From the NCBI GenBank assembly GCA_949130485.1, contig OX422183.1, positions 9,824,636 through 9,888,635 of the forward strand: 64,000 nucleotides of DNA, given 5' to 3'. This DNA comes from Agelas oroides (taxonomy: Eukaryota; Porifera; Demospongiae; Agelasida; Agelasidae). The notes below the pieces were generated by a model, which was not told where the DNA came from, did no database searches, and worked only from the letters and a program-made list of their open reading frames with translations. Positions 34,627-46,000 of this stretch are shown here, in pieces (positions within the stretch are counted from its first letter, which is position 1; every line of letters starts with the position of its first letter). Position numbers and translations under genes: made by a program.

Positions 34627-35082
34627 CTCACCACGATAGCACGACAACGGCTGAAGCTATTACAACGATTCAAACGCGAAACATCAGCATAAATTACTGG
34701 GTATTGTACCCACCACTCATCGTTCTCAAAGAAAGAAGTCGAATTAATCGGCGATTCTCAGGTAACCCCACGCTTATGCTTGCTGCTATACGCCATTTTG
34801 TTAGAATAGAATATTCATAGCGATTACGTCAACAGAAGTTCAACAGCTACAGCACGTGAAGTTGGCATGCAGCTGCGGTTATTCTACTTCCGTAGAGAAC
34901 TTGACGATCGATTGATTCCCAAACGATTGCATATGTTGCTACTTTCATACAGCAGTTGACGTACTTGTGCTGGATTTGACAAGGAACGCAGTATGCGTAA
35001 CGTCCACAAGAAACGGGCGCGGGATAAGCAGAACTATCTGCGCAACAAAGAAAGCAAAAGGCAAGCGTCCCGTTGTCGGAGT

Positions 35083-36240
35083 GAATAATGTCCCCCCGTG
35101 AATAATGTCCCCCCGGACATTATTCACTAGTGAATATTGTCCCCCCGGACATTATTCACCGGTGAATAATGTCCCCTCTAGTGAATAATGTCCCCCCTCG
35201 TACATGCGCTTTCAAGGTGGTGTGCGGGCAAGGTGTCTGCGATTTTTATTTGCTAAGTTCAGAGCACTACAACTGGCAGCCGGGAACATGCATGGACCTA
35301 ACAACAGCAGCGCGACCCACAATCCGAGGTTAAATACAGCTCGCAAAGATACGCTTCGTCTCGCGTGGCCAGATCCCACTGCGAGACTAGATACGCTTAG
35401 CCTCGTAGGCTCGTACCCAGGCCTTCTGGACTTGCGTTTCAAGGAAGCTTAGCTTTCAGGCTTCTTTCCCTGTGTTAGCACTGCAAGCGACAAATGTCGG
35501 GTAAGAACGTCCAGGGTAAGAGTCTAGGAGACACTCTGCATAAATCATCCCCGACTCCACTATCTATGAATAAATCGAGTGTGTGCCAAGAACGCCGTAC
35601 GCATGGCTCCATAATCTTGCAAACCCGGGGGCTGTGTGGCTTTTGAGGCCACTCCACTAGAATTACTTGCTTGTTTCAAAATGAACTCATCTTCCCACCT
35701 ACTACAGGGGCGTAGCTAGCAATGAGGCAGAGGAGGCAGTTGCCTCCTCACTTTTCTGCGTAAGAACGCGCGCGCGCATTGGCGATGTATCCAGCGCATG
35801 CGCAAAGTAAATTACATCGGAACTCACTCGCTCCTGGTTGGGAAAAGACCAGCAGCATTGACAACGACTTTCTTTACAAAGCGTGGAAGGAAAGGTAACT
35901 TCGATATTTTGTACATTTACGTACTTTTAACGTTGGTTAATTGAATTAGTTAAGTTATGAATAATTAATTAGCTAAATTTTCGCCGCGCGCTTCGCGCGT
36001 GGTAAGGTATTGCCTCCTCACTCAATAAATCCTAGCTACGCCCTTGTACTATAGTGCCTGAATCCCCGCAGATGACCGTTTTCAATCTTCTTCTAGGGGG
36101 GACAATATTCACTGAGGGGGGACATTATTCACCAGTGAATAATGTCCTAGGGGGACAATATTCACTAGTGAATAATGTCCGGGGGGACATTATTCACCGG
36201 TTAATAATGTCCGGGGGGACATTTTTGGGGGGGACACTGT
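35083..36240. mobile_element. Fold-back element with multi-palindromic ends
   Basis: The left end (35083-35198) and right end (36094-36240) are inverted arrays of GTGAATAATGTCCCCCC and its complement GGACATTATTCAC, joined by CTAG or CCGG. Each end can itself form several hairpins. The interior holds an inserted MITE (35705-36046) and no clear transposase. Confidence 0.65.
35705..36046. mobile_element. CAGGGGCGTAGCTAG-ended MITE
   Basis: Left CAGGGGCGTAGCTAGC and right (complement) CAAGGGCGTAGCTAGG ends, with GAGGCAGTTGCCTCC / TGCCTCCTCACTCAA sub-terminal similarity. A direct TACTA lies on both outer sides (35700-35704 and 36047-36051), a possible 5-bp target duplication. The terminus resembles widespread hAT-like elements, but the duplication is shorter than the usual 8 bp. 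Confidence 0.55.
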
Positions 36241-36289
36241 ACACTATGACACCGTAACAAGTACTGGAAGAACCCGGAAAAACACTCTT

Positions 36290-37233
36290 ACTCTCCAAGG
36301 GTTCCTTTACCACAGTTATGCCTTACCTCTTTATGACCTATGTACCTGCCACCCACCATACACAACCTACACACACCTGCCCACAATGTATAACCAGCTA
36401 TAGAAACTGTTCCTTGGACAACACACAACATACAGTGTTACAACCCTGTCATACAACAGAACAGGTAGACAGTCATGTATATACCACAGTGCCTTAGAAC
36501 AACCACTCACACACACATGCACATACCCAATTAGACAACAGTTACACCCATGATTCCATTGTCAAGTGGATAAGTGCAAACAGCTAACATCCTCCAGAAA
36601 TCCATCAACATCAACAATAAACTACATAACAAGTCATTTCACTTGGGGTGTGGTTACACAACAACAACAAAAAAACAACAGAAACAAGTCACAAAAAAGT
36701 TTGCCAAACGCAAACAAGCACATGTAGGGATGAAATCCTCAAAAACCAACCAAACAAGACGGGAACGACACCACAATACTTTTACACCATCCCTACATCT
36801 TGTGCCATTTTGCCACCTGTACACAACACAAAACCCTCTACATTTGTACTTATTAGCCCACACCAACCACAAACAAACATAGTACTTCACTCCATTCAAC
36901 TATCTCACAAAATAACCCATCCTTCACAAAGCATTACAAAATTACCACTACTCACTTCACAGCCACCTGTATACAAGACAACCCATATCTATCATGCTAA
37001 ACAGGCATAAAACTTAACAACATAATGCACATTCCAACATAACACACACACTCACCACTCCTCACTCACTCCACACCTTCTACACACAACTTGGACCATA
37101 CCTGCTACACTCAGTAGCAACCACCAACAACACAACATACTCACTATGCACAACACACCCACGCCACACCCTTCCATCTACAAGACAACCCTCTTCTACA
37201 CACAACTAAAAAACAAATACAAACACACAGTTT
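36290..37233. repeat. G-depleted A/C-rich tract
   Basis: The plus strand is made almost entirely of A, C and T (ACACAACC, CCACACC words) for close to 900 bases. The overlying frames are Thr/His/Asn-rich artefacts. Confidence 0.7.
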
Positions 37234-37363
37234 TGGCAAAATGGCACAAGATGTAGGGATGGTGTAAAAGTATTGTGGTGTCGTTCCCGTCTTGTTTGGT
37301 TGGTTTTTGAGGATTTCATCCCTACATGTGCTTGTTTGCGTTTGGCAAACTTTTTTGTGACTT
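36686..37363. mobile_element. Perfect 130-bp inverted repeat with 418-bp loop
   Basis: 36686-36815 and 37234-37363 are exact reverse complements by eye over 130 bases (AAGTCACAAAAAAGTTTGCC begins the left arm). The loop is the G-poor tract. No target duplication or transposase was seen. It could be a very young fold-back element, a snap-back duplication or an assembly fold. Confidence 0.75.
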
Positions 37364-37679
37364 TATATCTTCTGTGTACTGAAGACCAGGTTCACAACTT
37401 CACTGCATTTCTAGCAAGGCTACTGGTGCTGATAACCGTTGATCTCTTCAAGAATGCTAAAAGGTAGTGCATGTATGTTGCATGACACCTAGTTTGACAA
37501 AGTTTTTTAATTTGTCCCTGGTTGGAAATGTGCAAGAGTGGTACCAATTCCTAAAGGTCTATACCACTACTGCCATAAAATATTTTCCATGACTCGTGAC
37601 TGTACTCGGGCTCTTGACTGGTGCAAGGAAGTTTCTACTGTTTTTTTTTAATTGATTTATTTTTAGCAACAGCTAGTGT

Positions 37680-38060
37680 GCGCCATCTTCCACTCCTCAG
37701 GAAATTATCAGTCACTAATGTTGATTCATATATAATCAGGCTCATAGCTATCAGGCAGAGAACAATGTTATTTCAATGGAGCCAAATCCTCAGTGCTACG
37801 AGTTGTCTCTGGTGTTCTTCAAGGTTCGTTATACTTGGCCCCCTGTTGTTTTGAATTTACATCAACAATGCAATCTATTGTAGTGTCAAATGGAAGAACA
37901 GTTGCATATGCAGACATTGCTCTGTATCAAATTGTTCAGTCTCCTGAAGACTAACTCCTGGTACATGATATTAAGGCTGTCTTGGTTTGGATTACAGACA
38001 ACTATCTGGCAGTGAACTATCAAAAATGTTGCCATGTACCTTTCTTTTGAAGGTGATCTC
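37680..38060 (+). pseudogene. Decayed LINE reverse transcriptase
   Basis: Across shifting frames: SGVLQGS, then ILGPLLF, a stop, IYINNA, and SNGRTVAYADIALYQ, SPED, a stop, LLVHDIKAVLVWITDNYLAVN. These are the QGSxLGPLLFxIYIND and Y-A-D-D blocks of a non-LTR reverse transcriptase palm domain, with the catalytic YADD damaged to YADI. Multiple stops and at least one frameshift; no endonuclease seen. Confidence 0.7.
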
Positions 38061-39290
38061 CCACCTTTCCAGTACTAGTGACCTATATAGCATAGGGGCG
38101 AGGAGGCAACTGCACCCCCCACAAGAGAACTTGAGTTAGGCCAGGCAAACTATATAGATTGTTTCGCATTAGCACCCGCTTTCTCTGAGACCTGCCGACT
38201 CAACTGTCATTATTGCCTTCCAAGCAGTGACACGCCCACTTTTAATGGCTGTAGCGCCGTAGATTTGCCGAGCGTATAATTACAGCGTTTGCTAGTAACA
38301 ATCATAGATTGTAGGCAGTAGAAGGCAAAAAACTTTGTTTGCAACGTTTCAATCGCACTTTGGCAATTTTAATCAGGCAATACAATACAGAGTGGCGTGG
38401 CGTATATAGCTACATCAATCTATGAAATAATGAATAATAACCGGACGACGTTGCGGCTTTCACCCGGCACCTTACGCGACCCTTTCACTATAGTGGTCCC
38501 TAGAATTCAATTTTTATTATATACCGGTACTCTAGACACAACATTGCTCAAATGCAAGGTATTTATCAAGCAATATGACGGGGAAAAATATGGAGTTAGC
38601 TAACCATCCCCATGAATCAGCCCCTGAAGGAGCGCAGATCACAATGCTTGGAAGACAGGAACTAAGGCAATGTACCATCAATCCCTACAGTACACTGATT
38701 TGATTAATGACACAGTTACCTCTTCCATGCCAATGTGGTATATAGCAGATCATAACCAATTAAGTACATTTTTAGAATCACTGACAGCACTGTCTGCTAG
38801 CAGCAGTGCTGTCAGTTCGTCTACATGACGGTATAATTAATATCGCATGCAGATGTACAACAATCAAAAAGTAATAATGGGGAAAGCAAGGCATCAGCTA
38901 AGTTGACTTTCTAAGTCACTGACAAGATACAAAACGAAGCCGAATATAGATGTATAACAATGCTTATAATTATGTTTGGCTGAGTTTCAAATTTTGGGCA
39001 AAGTACATAAAGGCATATAACACAATATCATACTGCTAATGAGGTAAAAGTTTTATTAGTAACTTCAGCTTCACTCCACAATCACTAGACCTGCAGATAC
39101 CATACAAGTAAGGTGAGGGCAGGTAGTAATTACTATGAGTGTCTGAGCCATGAGCATACTGACGCTAATACCTTTCATCCCCTCTTAGCACGTATACATG
39201 TACACAAACACATACACAAATGCATGCATTGCCCCCACACCCCATCCCTCCTTTGCAGGATTTTGTCCTCCGCTTGGAATTTGGTGAGCA
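38061..39290. other. Intergenic, no gene recognised
   Basis: Short chance frames only. Confidence 0.4.
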
Positions 39291-39293
39291 ATA

Positions 39294-39614
39294 ATAGTTT
39301 CGTACCCAGATCCCACCCAGCCAGCAAGGAGAGGGTCTGGTGACATTCGGCTGATTCCTTAGGCTTTGTTAAAAATTCATAGCTTGCTGTACGCATAGTT
39401 CAGAACTGTAACTAATTTACACGCCAAAAAAAGTGCTGCTGTGTCACCATGCTGAAGTAGCGAAGGATTTCCGGTGTTGCACTACAGATTGTGTTTTCTG
39501 CAATGTGATTGGTGGAGGGAAACTTCTCTCCAGAAAGTAATCAATGTTAATGAAGCCTGAGGGATCGGCTGAACATCACCAGACCCTCTCCTCTCATGGG
39601 TGGAGTCTAGCCAT
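39294..39614. mobile_element. Inverted-repeat MITE
   Basis: GGAGAGGGTCTGGTGACATT and a GGCTGATTCCTTAGGCTT block on the left match the right arm (39555-39605) in reverse complement. Ends and target duplication are not clear. Confidence 0.5.
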
Positions 39615-40127
39615 GACACTAGGTGAGCAAGCATACCAAATTGGATTGGCACAGACAAACACACTGAAAAAAGTCAACAATGCCTTTTGTGTAGTTATCA
39701 TTGTTACATAATTGTTAGCTGGAATAATGGACAAAACAGAGTCTATCTCTTGGAAGTGGGTACTTTGTGCATTGTTCCGCATGAATGTCAATGAAAGAAA
39801 GACTGGAATTTAAGAGTAAACATACATGATATATTCTCGTTTCAGAGAAGACTGTTGCCATGGAGAATGTTTTTTTTGTTGGCAAAATGCACAAGTTGTT
39901 TCCTAAAAACATGAAAACAACAAACAAGCTGGGAAAGCAATCAAACAGTACCAGTTCATGTAACTTAAAACATTTGGGCTAACAGTATTTGAGGCCTAAT
40001 GTGCCTGTGGACTCACAGACTTTCAAGACTCGCACCTGAAATATTTTGTGGCTGGAAAGGTATTGTTCATTGCCGACACAGCACATGCAATGGTTCATCC
40101 TAGTTGTGTAGGAGCTAAGAACACTTA

Positions 40128-40200
40128 GCCTCGTTTCCAGGCCATCGCAGCATCCATCGCTTGCACAGTATAAATCTGAGCGGAAGGCCTGGTAAATTAT
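40128..40200. mobile_element. TAGCCTCG-family fragment
   Basis: TAGCCTCGTTTCCAGGCCAT, then an ATCGCTTGCA block, then GGCCTGGTAAATTATG. A related fragment lies at 40980-41056 in the same orientation. Confidence 0.45.
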
Positions 40201-40979
40201 GCTGCAAACAAATTATTAAATCTACAGAATCACAACCAGTAGATACTGCTGTGTTGCAGAGACAAGTGCAATTGAATTGAATTGAAAGGTGAAATAGGTC
40301 ACATGTGTACATAGACTACAATAGAAAACTCGAGATAAGGCAAGCGAGGAGCTAGAACCCAGATTTGACCTATAGTAACACTTTGGCAAAGTTTGTATTG
40401 GAATGTAGAGAATGTAGAGATGTTTTCCTATCTAGCTAAATATGGTAGCTTGTGCTGTCTCACTGCCGTAACTCCTAGTAACTTAGCTGACCTCACACAT
40501 GAACCATCACTGTGGTCTCTGGGAGCCTCTTTCAATGCTAAATGCCACGCTAGCACATCTATGATGTCATTGATTTCAAGTAAAAAGACATAGTGTTGGC
40601 ATGTGACATTGATCCACACTCCAGCTAGTCTCATATAGCCAGACTAGCATTGAACCAAGGTTTTTCATTCTTGAACGCTTTAGTATGGAGATAATTTCAG
40701 AACAGAATGGGTGGGTTTGAGGCTGTAGCCAGACTATCCAGTGAGAGTCTGGCTATGCGGGTAGACAAAGATACTCACGCACACAGAGTCTGTGAAAATA
40801 AACATGGCTGAGGGTGTTCCATCAATAACCTTTGTTCAGTGTTGGGGCTAACTACAGTGGAAATGTGTACTTAACTACTGGCTTACCATACTGCCACACA
40901 ATCATTCCCATAGCTTTACATTTAGCCTGGTAATGGCGTTTCCACAGCATTTTCAATGCCTCTCATGTAAGTGAAATTT

Positions 40980-41056
40980 AGCCTTATTTCCAGGGCTGCA
41001 TGGCCATCATCGCTTGCAGTACGAAATTTGCACAAAATGCCTGGTACATTATGTTA
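40980..41056. mobile_element. TAGCCTTA-type fragment of the same family
   Basis: TAGCCTTATTTCCAGGGC, then ATCATCGCTTGCAGTA, then GCCTGGTACATTATG; parallels 40128-40200. Confidence 0.4.
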
Positions 41057-41525
41057 TGTGATACATGCCACAGCATGTCTTACGTGGACAACTTTCAGTA
41101 CCTGTTGACTGACATCAGCTTCATAGCTATAGTTTTAGGGCAACTATAACTATCAAAGTCTCCCACTAAGCTTGCTAATGCTCATAATTCCTCTATACAA
41201 CTCCATTAGCAATCCTTGGCTCATGTTGCAAAAGCATCCGGTTGTAAAATATTTTCAGTGTGCGAGTCACAAGTCCGTGAGTCCACGTGTCTACAGAATA
41301 CATTAGGCACTTAGTTCATGACTGTAAAGGCTTCTATTCCTGCATGCTTGAAAATGTGGTAAATTTAGCATAATATAATTTGTGCCAACTCTGTAGTGCA
41401 TCTAAGTCAAAAGATCTGCAACTATCTATTCGTTTCCCGAGAACATTCAATACTTGTATACTTCAAAATGGACTCCCAGCTGTACTGTGATAAACTAAAG
41501 AAGGTAAACACACAGCAAAACTTAC

Positions 41526-41756
41526 CACACATCTGGACAATCTGGTATGCTAGGGTTTTACCCTTATCCAAAACAGCCCAGACAACCTCCATCCAATTAA
41601 ACTCTTCTCTGTCACTCCATGCCAGAAGTAGCTTCTTTCTGTGCTCATCAATTCGCTGATAGCCTGGTTTTGTGAGCTGCTGCTTCGTCAAGGCAACCAG
41701 TTGTATTCTCAGATAACGCCAGCTGTCTGCCAACTTATGGCGGTCCTCCAACATTG
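41526..41756 (-). CDS. Death-like domain exon
   Basis: A 231-nt exon between ACTGTAG and GTGTG|GTAAG. It encodes LADSWRYLRIQLVALTKQQL then a KKLLLAWSDREEFNWMEVVW block and LDKGKTLAYQIVQ. The W..L...L / LL..W / W..L / LA..I pattern follows the six-helix Death fold used for homotypic signalling complexes. It joins in phase with the exon ending at 43099. Confidence 0.55.
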
Positions 41757-42987
41757 CTACAGTGTAAATTTCAATGAAGTGCACTTAGTTATACAGTAAT
41801 GGTTATTATACCTATTACCAAGGCAGGACAATTAATAAACTCTCAATTAAACCAATGCAGAAAGTAGTGCCTAATTAAAAACTATTACAGCAAGAGGAAC
41901 TCTTCTACAACTCCATTAGCAGTCCTCCATTATGCTTATGTGTAGATACACTGCAAAAACATTTGGGTTATTTCAACCATATTTTGGTCATCTCAGTTGC
42001 ATGCCTGTTGTGTACGTGACGCATAAAGTTCAAGGAATGCTTCCAATTTGAATCCAAAGTGTGAATTAGTAGCTATATCCTTTCAGAACATTTCTGGTGA
42101 GGTTCGGTGTTTCTTTGATCATATACACATCTGCACTTGGGGGAGTTCTTTAGTTACATGATTGTGGGGGAAATGCACTTCAAAGTTGCAGTAAGGAACT
42201 TTCATGCTCTTAATGTAACCAGATGAGGGAAGCACAGATGTTATGAGGGTTGTCAGTGTATTGTGGTTGTAAGATGAACTAGGCAGCTGCCTCTCCAGTT
42301 GCCTTATGCAATATGTCTTCAATATCAAATTTAGTCTCTAATTCCAAAAGCAAACCTCTCATAACCACTGTCTCTTCAGCTTGTCTGCAACCATGGTAAC
42401 CACTCTGTGGTTAAAACAACCAACTTGTTTTTGCAGTGATATAGTTGAGTTTACTGACTGGTAAGAGCAATGATGCCTGTAATCAGCTTAAAGATACTGT
42501 AGAGGCTCATTGCTATGTCTCACTATGGTAGTTGGTTATTGAGCTTATTCATTATAGTAGCAGCAACTAGGAACTTGAGACTACAGTGACTCCAGGAGGA
42601 AGCTGCCATCTATATAGATGTCATGCATCCATATGACTATGTATAATATATTGAGTGCGTAAAAGTATGACTAACAACTTTGTGATTTCTAGAAGATATT
42701 GTTTTCAATTCAAGCTAACTGCTAGGAATATGGCAGTTGTGCTTGTGTACCACACACAAGCTGCTGGTGGCTATGACTCTAGCAATACTAAGTTCAATCC
42801 TAATGCAGACACACTGGAGAGTTACTGTTAGTTAATGTTATGCATAAAATTTGTATCTAGCTTGCTATCCACATAATACAGTGGGACAAGTGACATTTAG
42901 CAACTGTAACCAGCAACAGTACCACCACAAACTCTTGTAGACTGCCATTGATTATTGCAATGTGTGTGTGTCTGTTGTGTGTGTGTC

Positions 42988-43086
<99 letters not shown>

Positions 43087-46000
43087 TGTAATATATACCT
43101 TTGGTACTCTCCTCAGCTGATTCAGAACCAACATTTTCATTAGCAGTGTTCACATGAACGGAATCCTACAAAAAATACCAAAAAAGAAACCTGGCTGTAA
43201 TGAAATTGGGCAGAACAAAATACATCAAAGTTGGCGGATTTTAACTTGGCAGTCTGGGGTGTCCTAAGTTCCACTCACCCAACACAACTGTCGAGTATGT
43301 GTGCCAATGCAGGTGTGGAATTTGTGATCAACAGTACAGTTATGTAAGGGGACATATGTCTCCAAAATATTTTGGTTACAGATTGTTTGGGAAGAAGTGA
43401 TGAGTAAACTTAGCCTTGTATCCAGGGGCTAAGAGCATGGGTACAAAGTTGCGTCAAAACATTAGAGTGGCAACTCAATTAATATGCATGTTATTACAGT
43501 ATTGCAGAAAGGAACTGACACAATTGTCAGACATGTATTGAGGGAGATCTCAACTTTTCACTCCATAGGCTTCTTTACTGACAGCAAATGGACCTTAGCT
43601 CTTTACATTAACTCTTTACCGACCAATGACGCATTTTAGCGTCATGAAATTAGTGTTCCCGTATGACCAATGACCCGTTTTAGCGTCATGAATACATACC
43701 TGCATTTGCAAGAGTTTTTCCGAAGGTAGCGATGAATTACGGACTTCCACCGTCGGTAACTGTATTCATTACACCCAGCGGAAGCTAAATTGTGCATACT
43801 TAAGTTGTGATAGCGTGCGTATGAGCCGGAAGTTGAACATTGCGAAGGTGTGATGCTATCGCAGATGAAGAGGCCATCTTTGTCGAGACCAATCTCAAGA
43901 AGTAAACAAGCTACAGAGGTGAAACAAAAAGCTACAAATAGTTAAAAGAAGGCTCTAACCTCGCTGCATATTCCAAAGGAAACAGGGCTGTAACAGCGGA
44001 GCTACAAGTATCAGAACATACCGAAGATAGCGACTTCCGGTTTGAAAAGTTCACGTTTATCTGCAAGCTTGTACTTCAGTGGTAAGATTCAAAACTACAG
44101 CGTAGCTAGGCAAAGCCTAAGGCTATCCATTGCTTTTTACTAGAAGTCTGTACCTGGTTTATAACTGGAGATATAAAACTGAGTACATACCACATAGTCT
44201 TGACCGCTTCGTTCGTGATCATTATGGTCATATGCGTACTATTGCAATAACGCGTTACGGTTGGTAAAGAGTTAATAGTGAAACCTTTCAATCGCATATA
44301 CCATACAGCTTAGTCAGAACATTCTGATTGGGCTCTCCAACAATCTTCAAGGCAATCAGTGCAGACCAATCAAACTTTTGCAATAAAATTGTGTGATAAA
44401 GAGGCTGAATTCTAAATAGGCCATAAGAATATCATAACCAGGCTTTGAATGGTTGTGTCCTAGCCCAACTATTGTGGAGAGTCTTAGAATGTACTCACCT
44501 CAGCAGGTAGTTTGTGTGCATCACTATTCTGAAGTGCAAGGTTCTCATAGGTGAGGCAATCTGGACAAAATAGGTGCATCATGATCATATTATTGTACTA
44601 ACTAATGGAAATTGTTCTAGCCTACCGTAGATCGGGAAATTTTCCCCGTTAAAATTTTTCGCCAGTTGCTTAAGCAGCGAAAATTAAACGTGCAAAAATG
44701 TTTCTATGGTGAATAATAATTTTCACCACTTGGCCATGCAGCGAAAATTAAACGCGAGAACATTTCTTACGCGAAAACTTCCTGATCTACGGTATGTTTG
44801 CTTACTCATATTGCCTTCAGCGCCTGGCACATCACAGATAGGCAACTGAAAACAGAGTTAACGATGTATGGGTTACATGACATAATTCAAAATAGCCTCA
44901 ATTAAATAATAATAAGCGATCGAAAATCACTGATATTCATTATAAACCATGTCCAAGAGAATTGACTGCTACTTACTTGAGTTGAATATGTATGTCTGCC
45001 ACTTGGTGCATGTGTCCAGCTATACACATGAAAATCAGATCAAGTAATGATACATCACAATACTGGTCAGAGTCACAAGCGTGCAGGCTGTCAGCTAAGT
45101 CTGTAAATACAGTAATACACTATATATATATAGTACAGTGGATCCTCGCTTATCAAGGTCTCGAATATCTGGCTGCTTACAGTATCTGGGAATATTTCCA
45201 CGCTTTTTATTTCATGTATGTGCATAATATAATTACAGGTAAACAATGGCTAGCTTGAGCAGCTCTACAAGTAAATCCAAGAAGTAAACATTGCAATCTA
45301 GCTACGTATGTTTGATCATTTTGAGAGAGGAGCAACCTATCCTCGTACCCAGGCTCCTCCACATACATGGGGAGGAGCCTGGCTGGGTACGAGGCTAGAG
45401 CAACCCAGACGAAGATTACATATGACTTTGAGATTGAGACTCTAAAACATCCCCCCTAAGTGCTATTGGGGATTTCCTCGTTAACTGGGTCATCCCAGGG
45501 AAACCATAATAAAAATAAAAATAAATGAAAAAACGATTGGGAACATCAAATAAAAGATGAGGCCAAATATGTGTCACTAATGGTAGCATGGCCATGAAAT
45601 AGAAAGGGTGTAAAGTATTCTTGTCTGGTCATGCATGGTCTGGTCTGTTGTGGCCAGATTCCTATACTGTTCTACTGTCTGATGACATCAGCAGCCATGA
45701 ATGAAATTAACAATGATTATGACATATTAAACTTAGCAACTTACGGATTGACACTTTCTTTGTTGTAACCTAAGTGGCAGTAACACGAAGACACATTGAA
45801 TCACTTTAAGAAATCAAATCAGACAATGATGCTTGGAAAGTATATTACCATAAACCAAGGCATCTGCACCCTTGGTATCTGTGGTTTCAGCGAAGCACTG
45901 AGCAGCACACCCTTCAATAAGCTATAAAAGGAAAATGTAGATCACAAAGATTCACTGGCAAGTTAATTAGAGCACATTTGGTAAAAACTTATCAGCATAA

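Noticed and set aside
34366..34692. Poly-Phe and poly-Lys proteins
   Set aside because: Produced by the TTC microsatellite; flanking residues show no domain.
36574..37010. Thr/His/Asn-rich plus-strand frames
   Set aside because: Explained by the G-depleted A/C-rich tract.
42857..43153. His-Thr / Cys-Val repeat frames
   Set aside because: Translation of the GT microsatellite; only the 43165-43099 segment looks like a real exon.
45745..45769. 25-nt exon with good AG and GT borders
   Set aside because: Including it breaks the phase of the otherwise consistent exon chain; it may be alternative.
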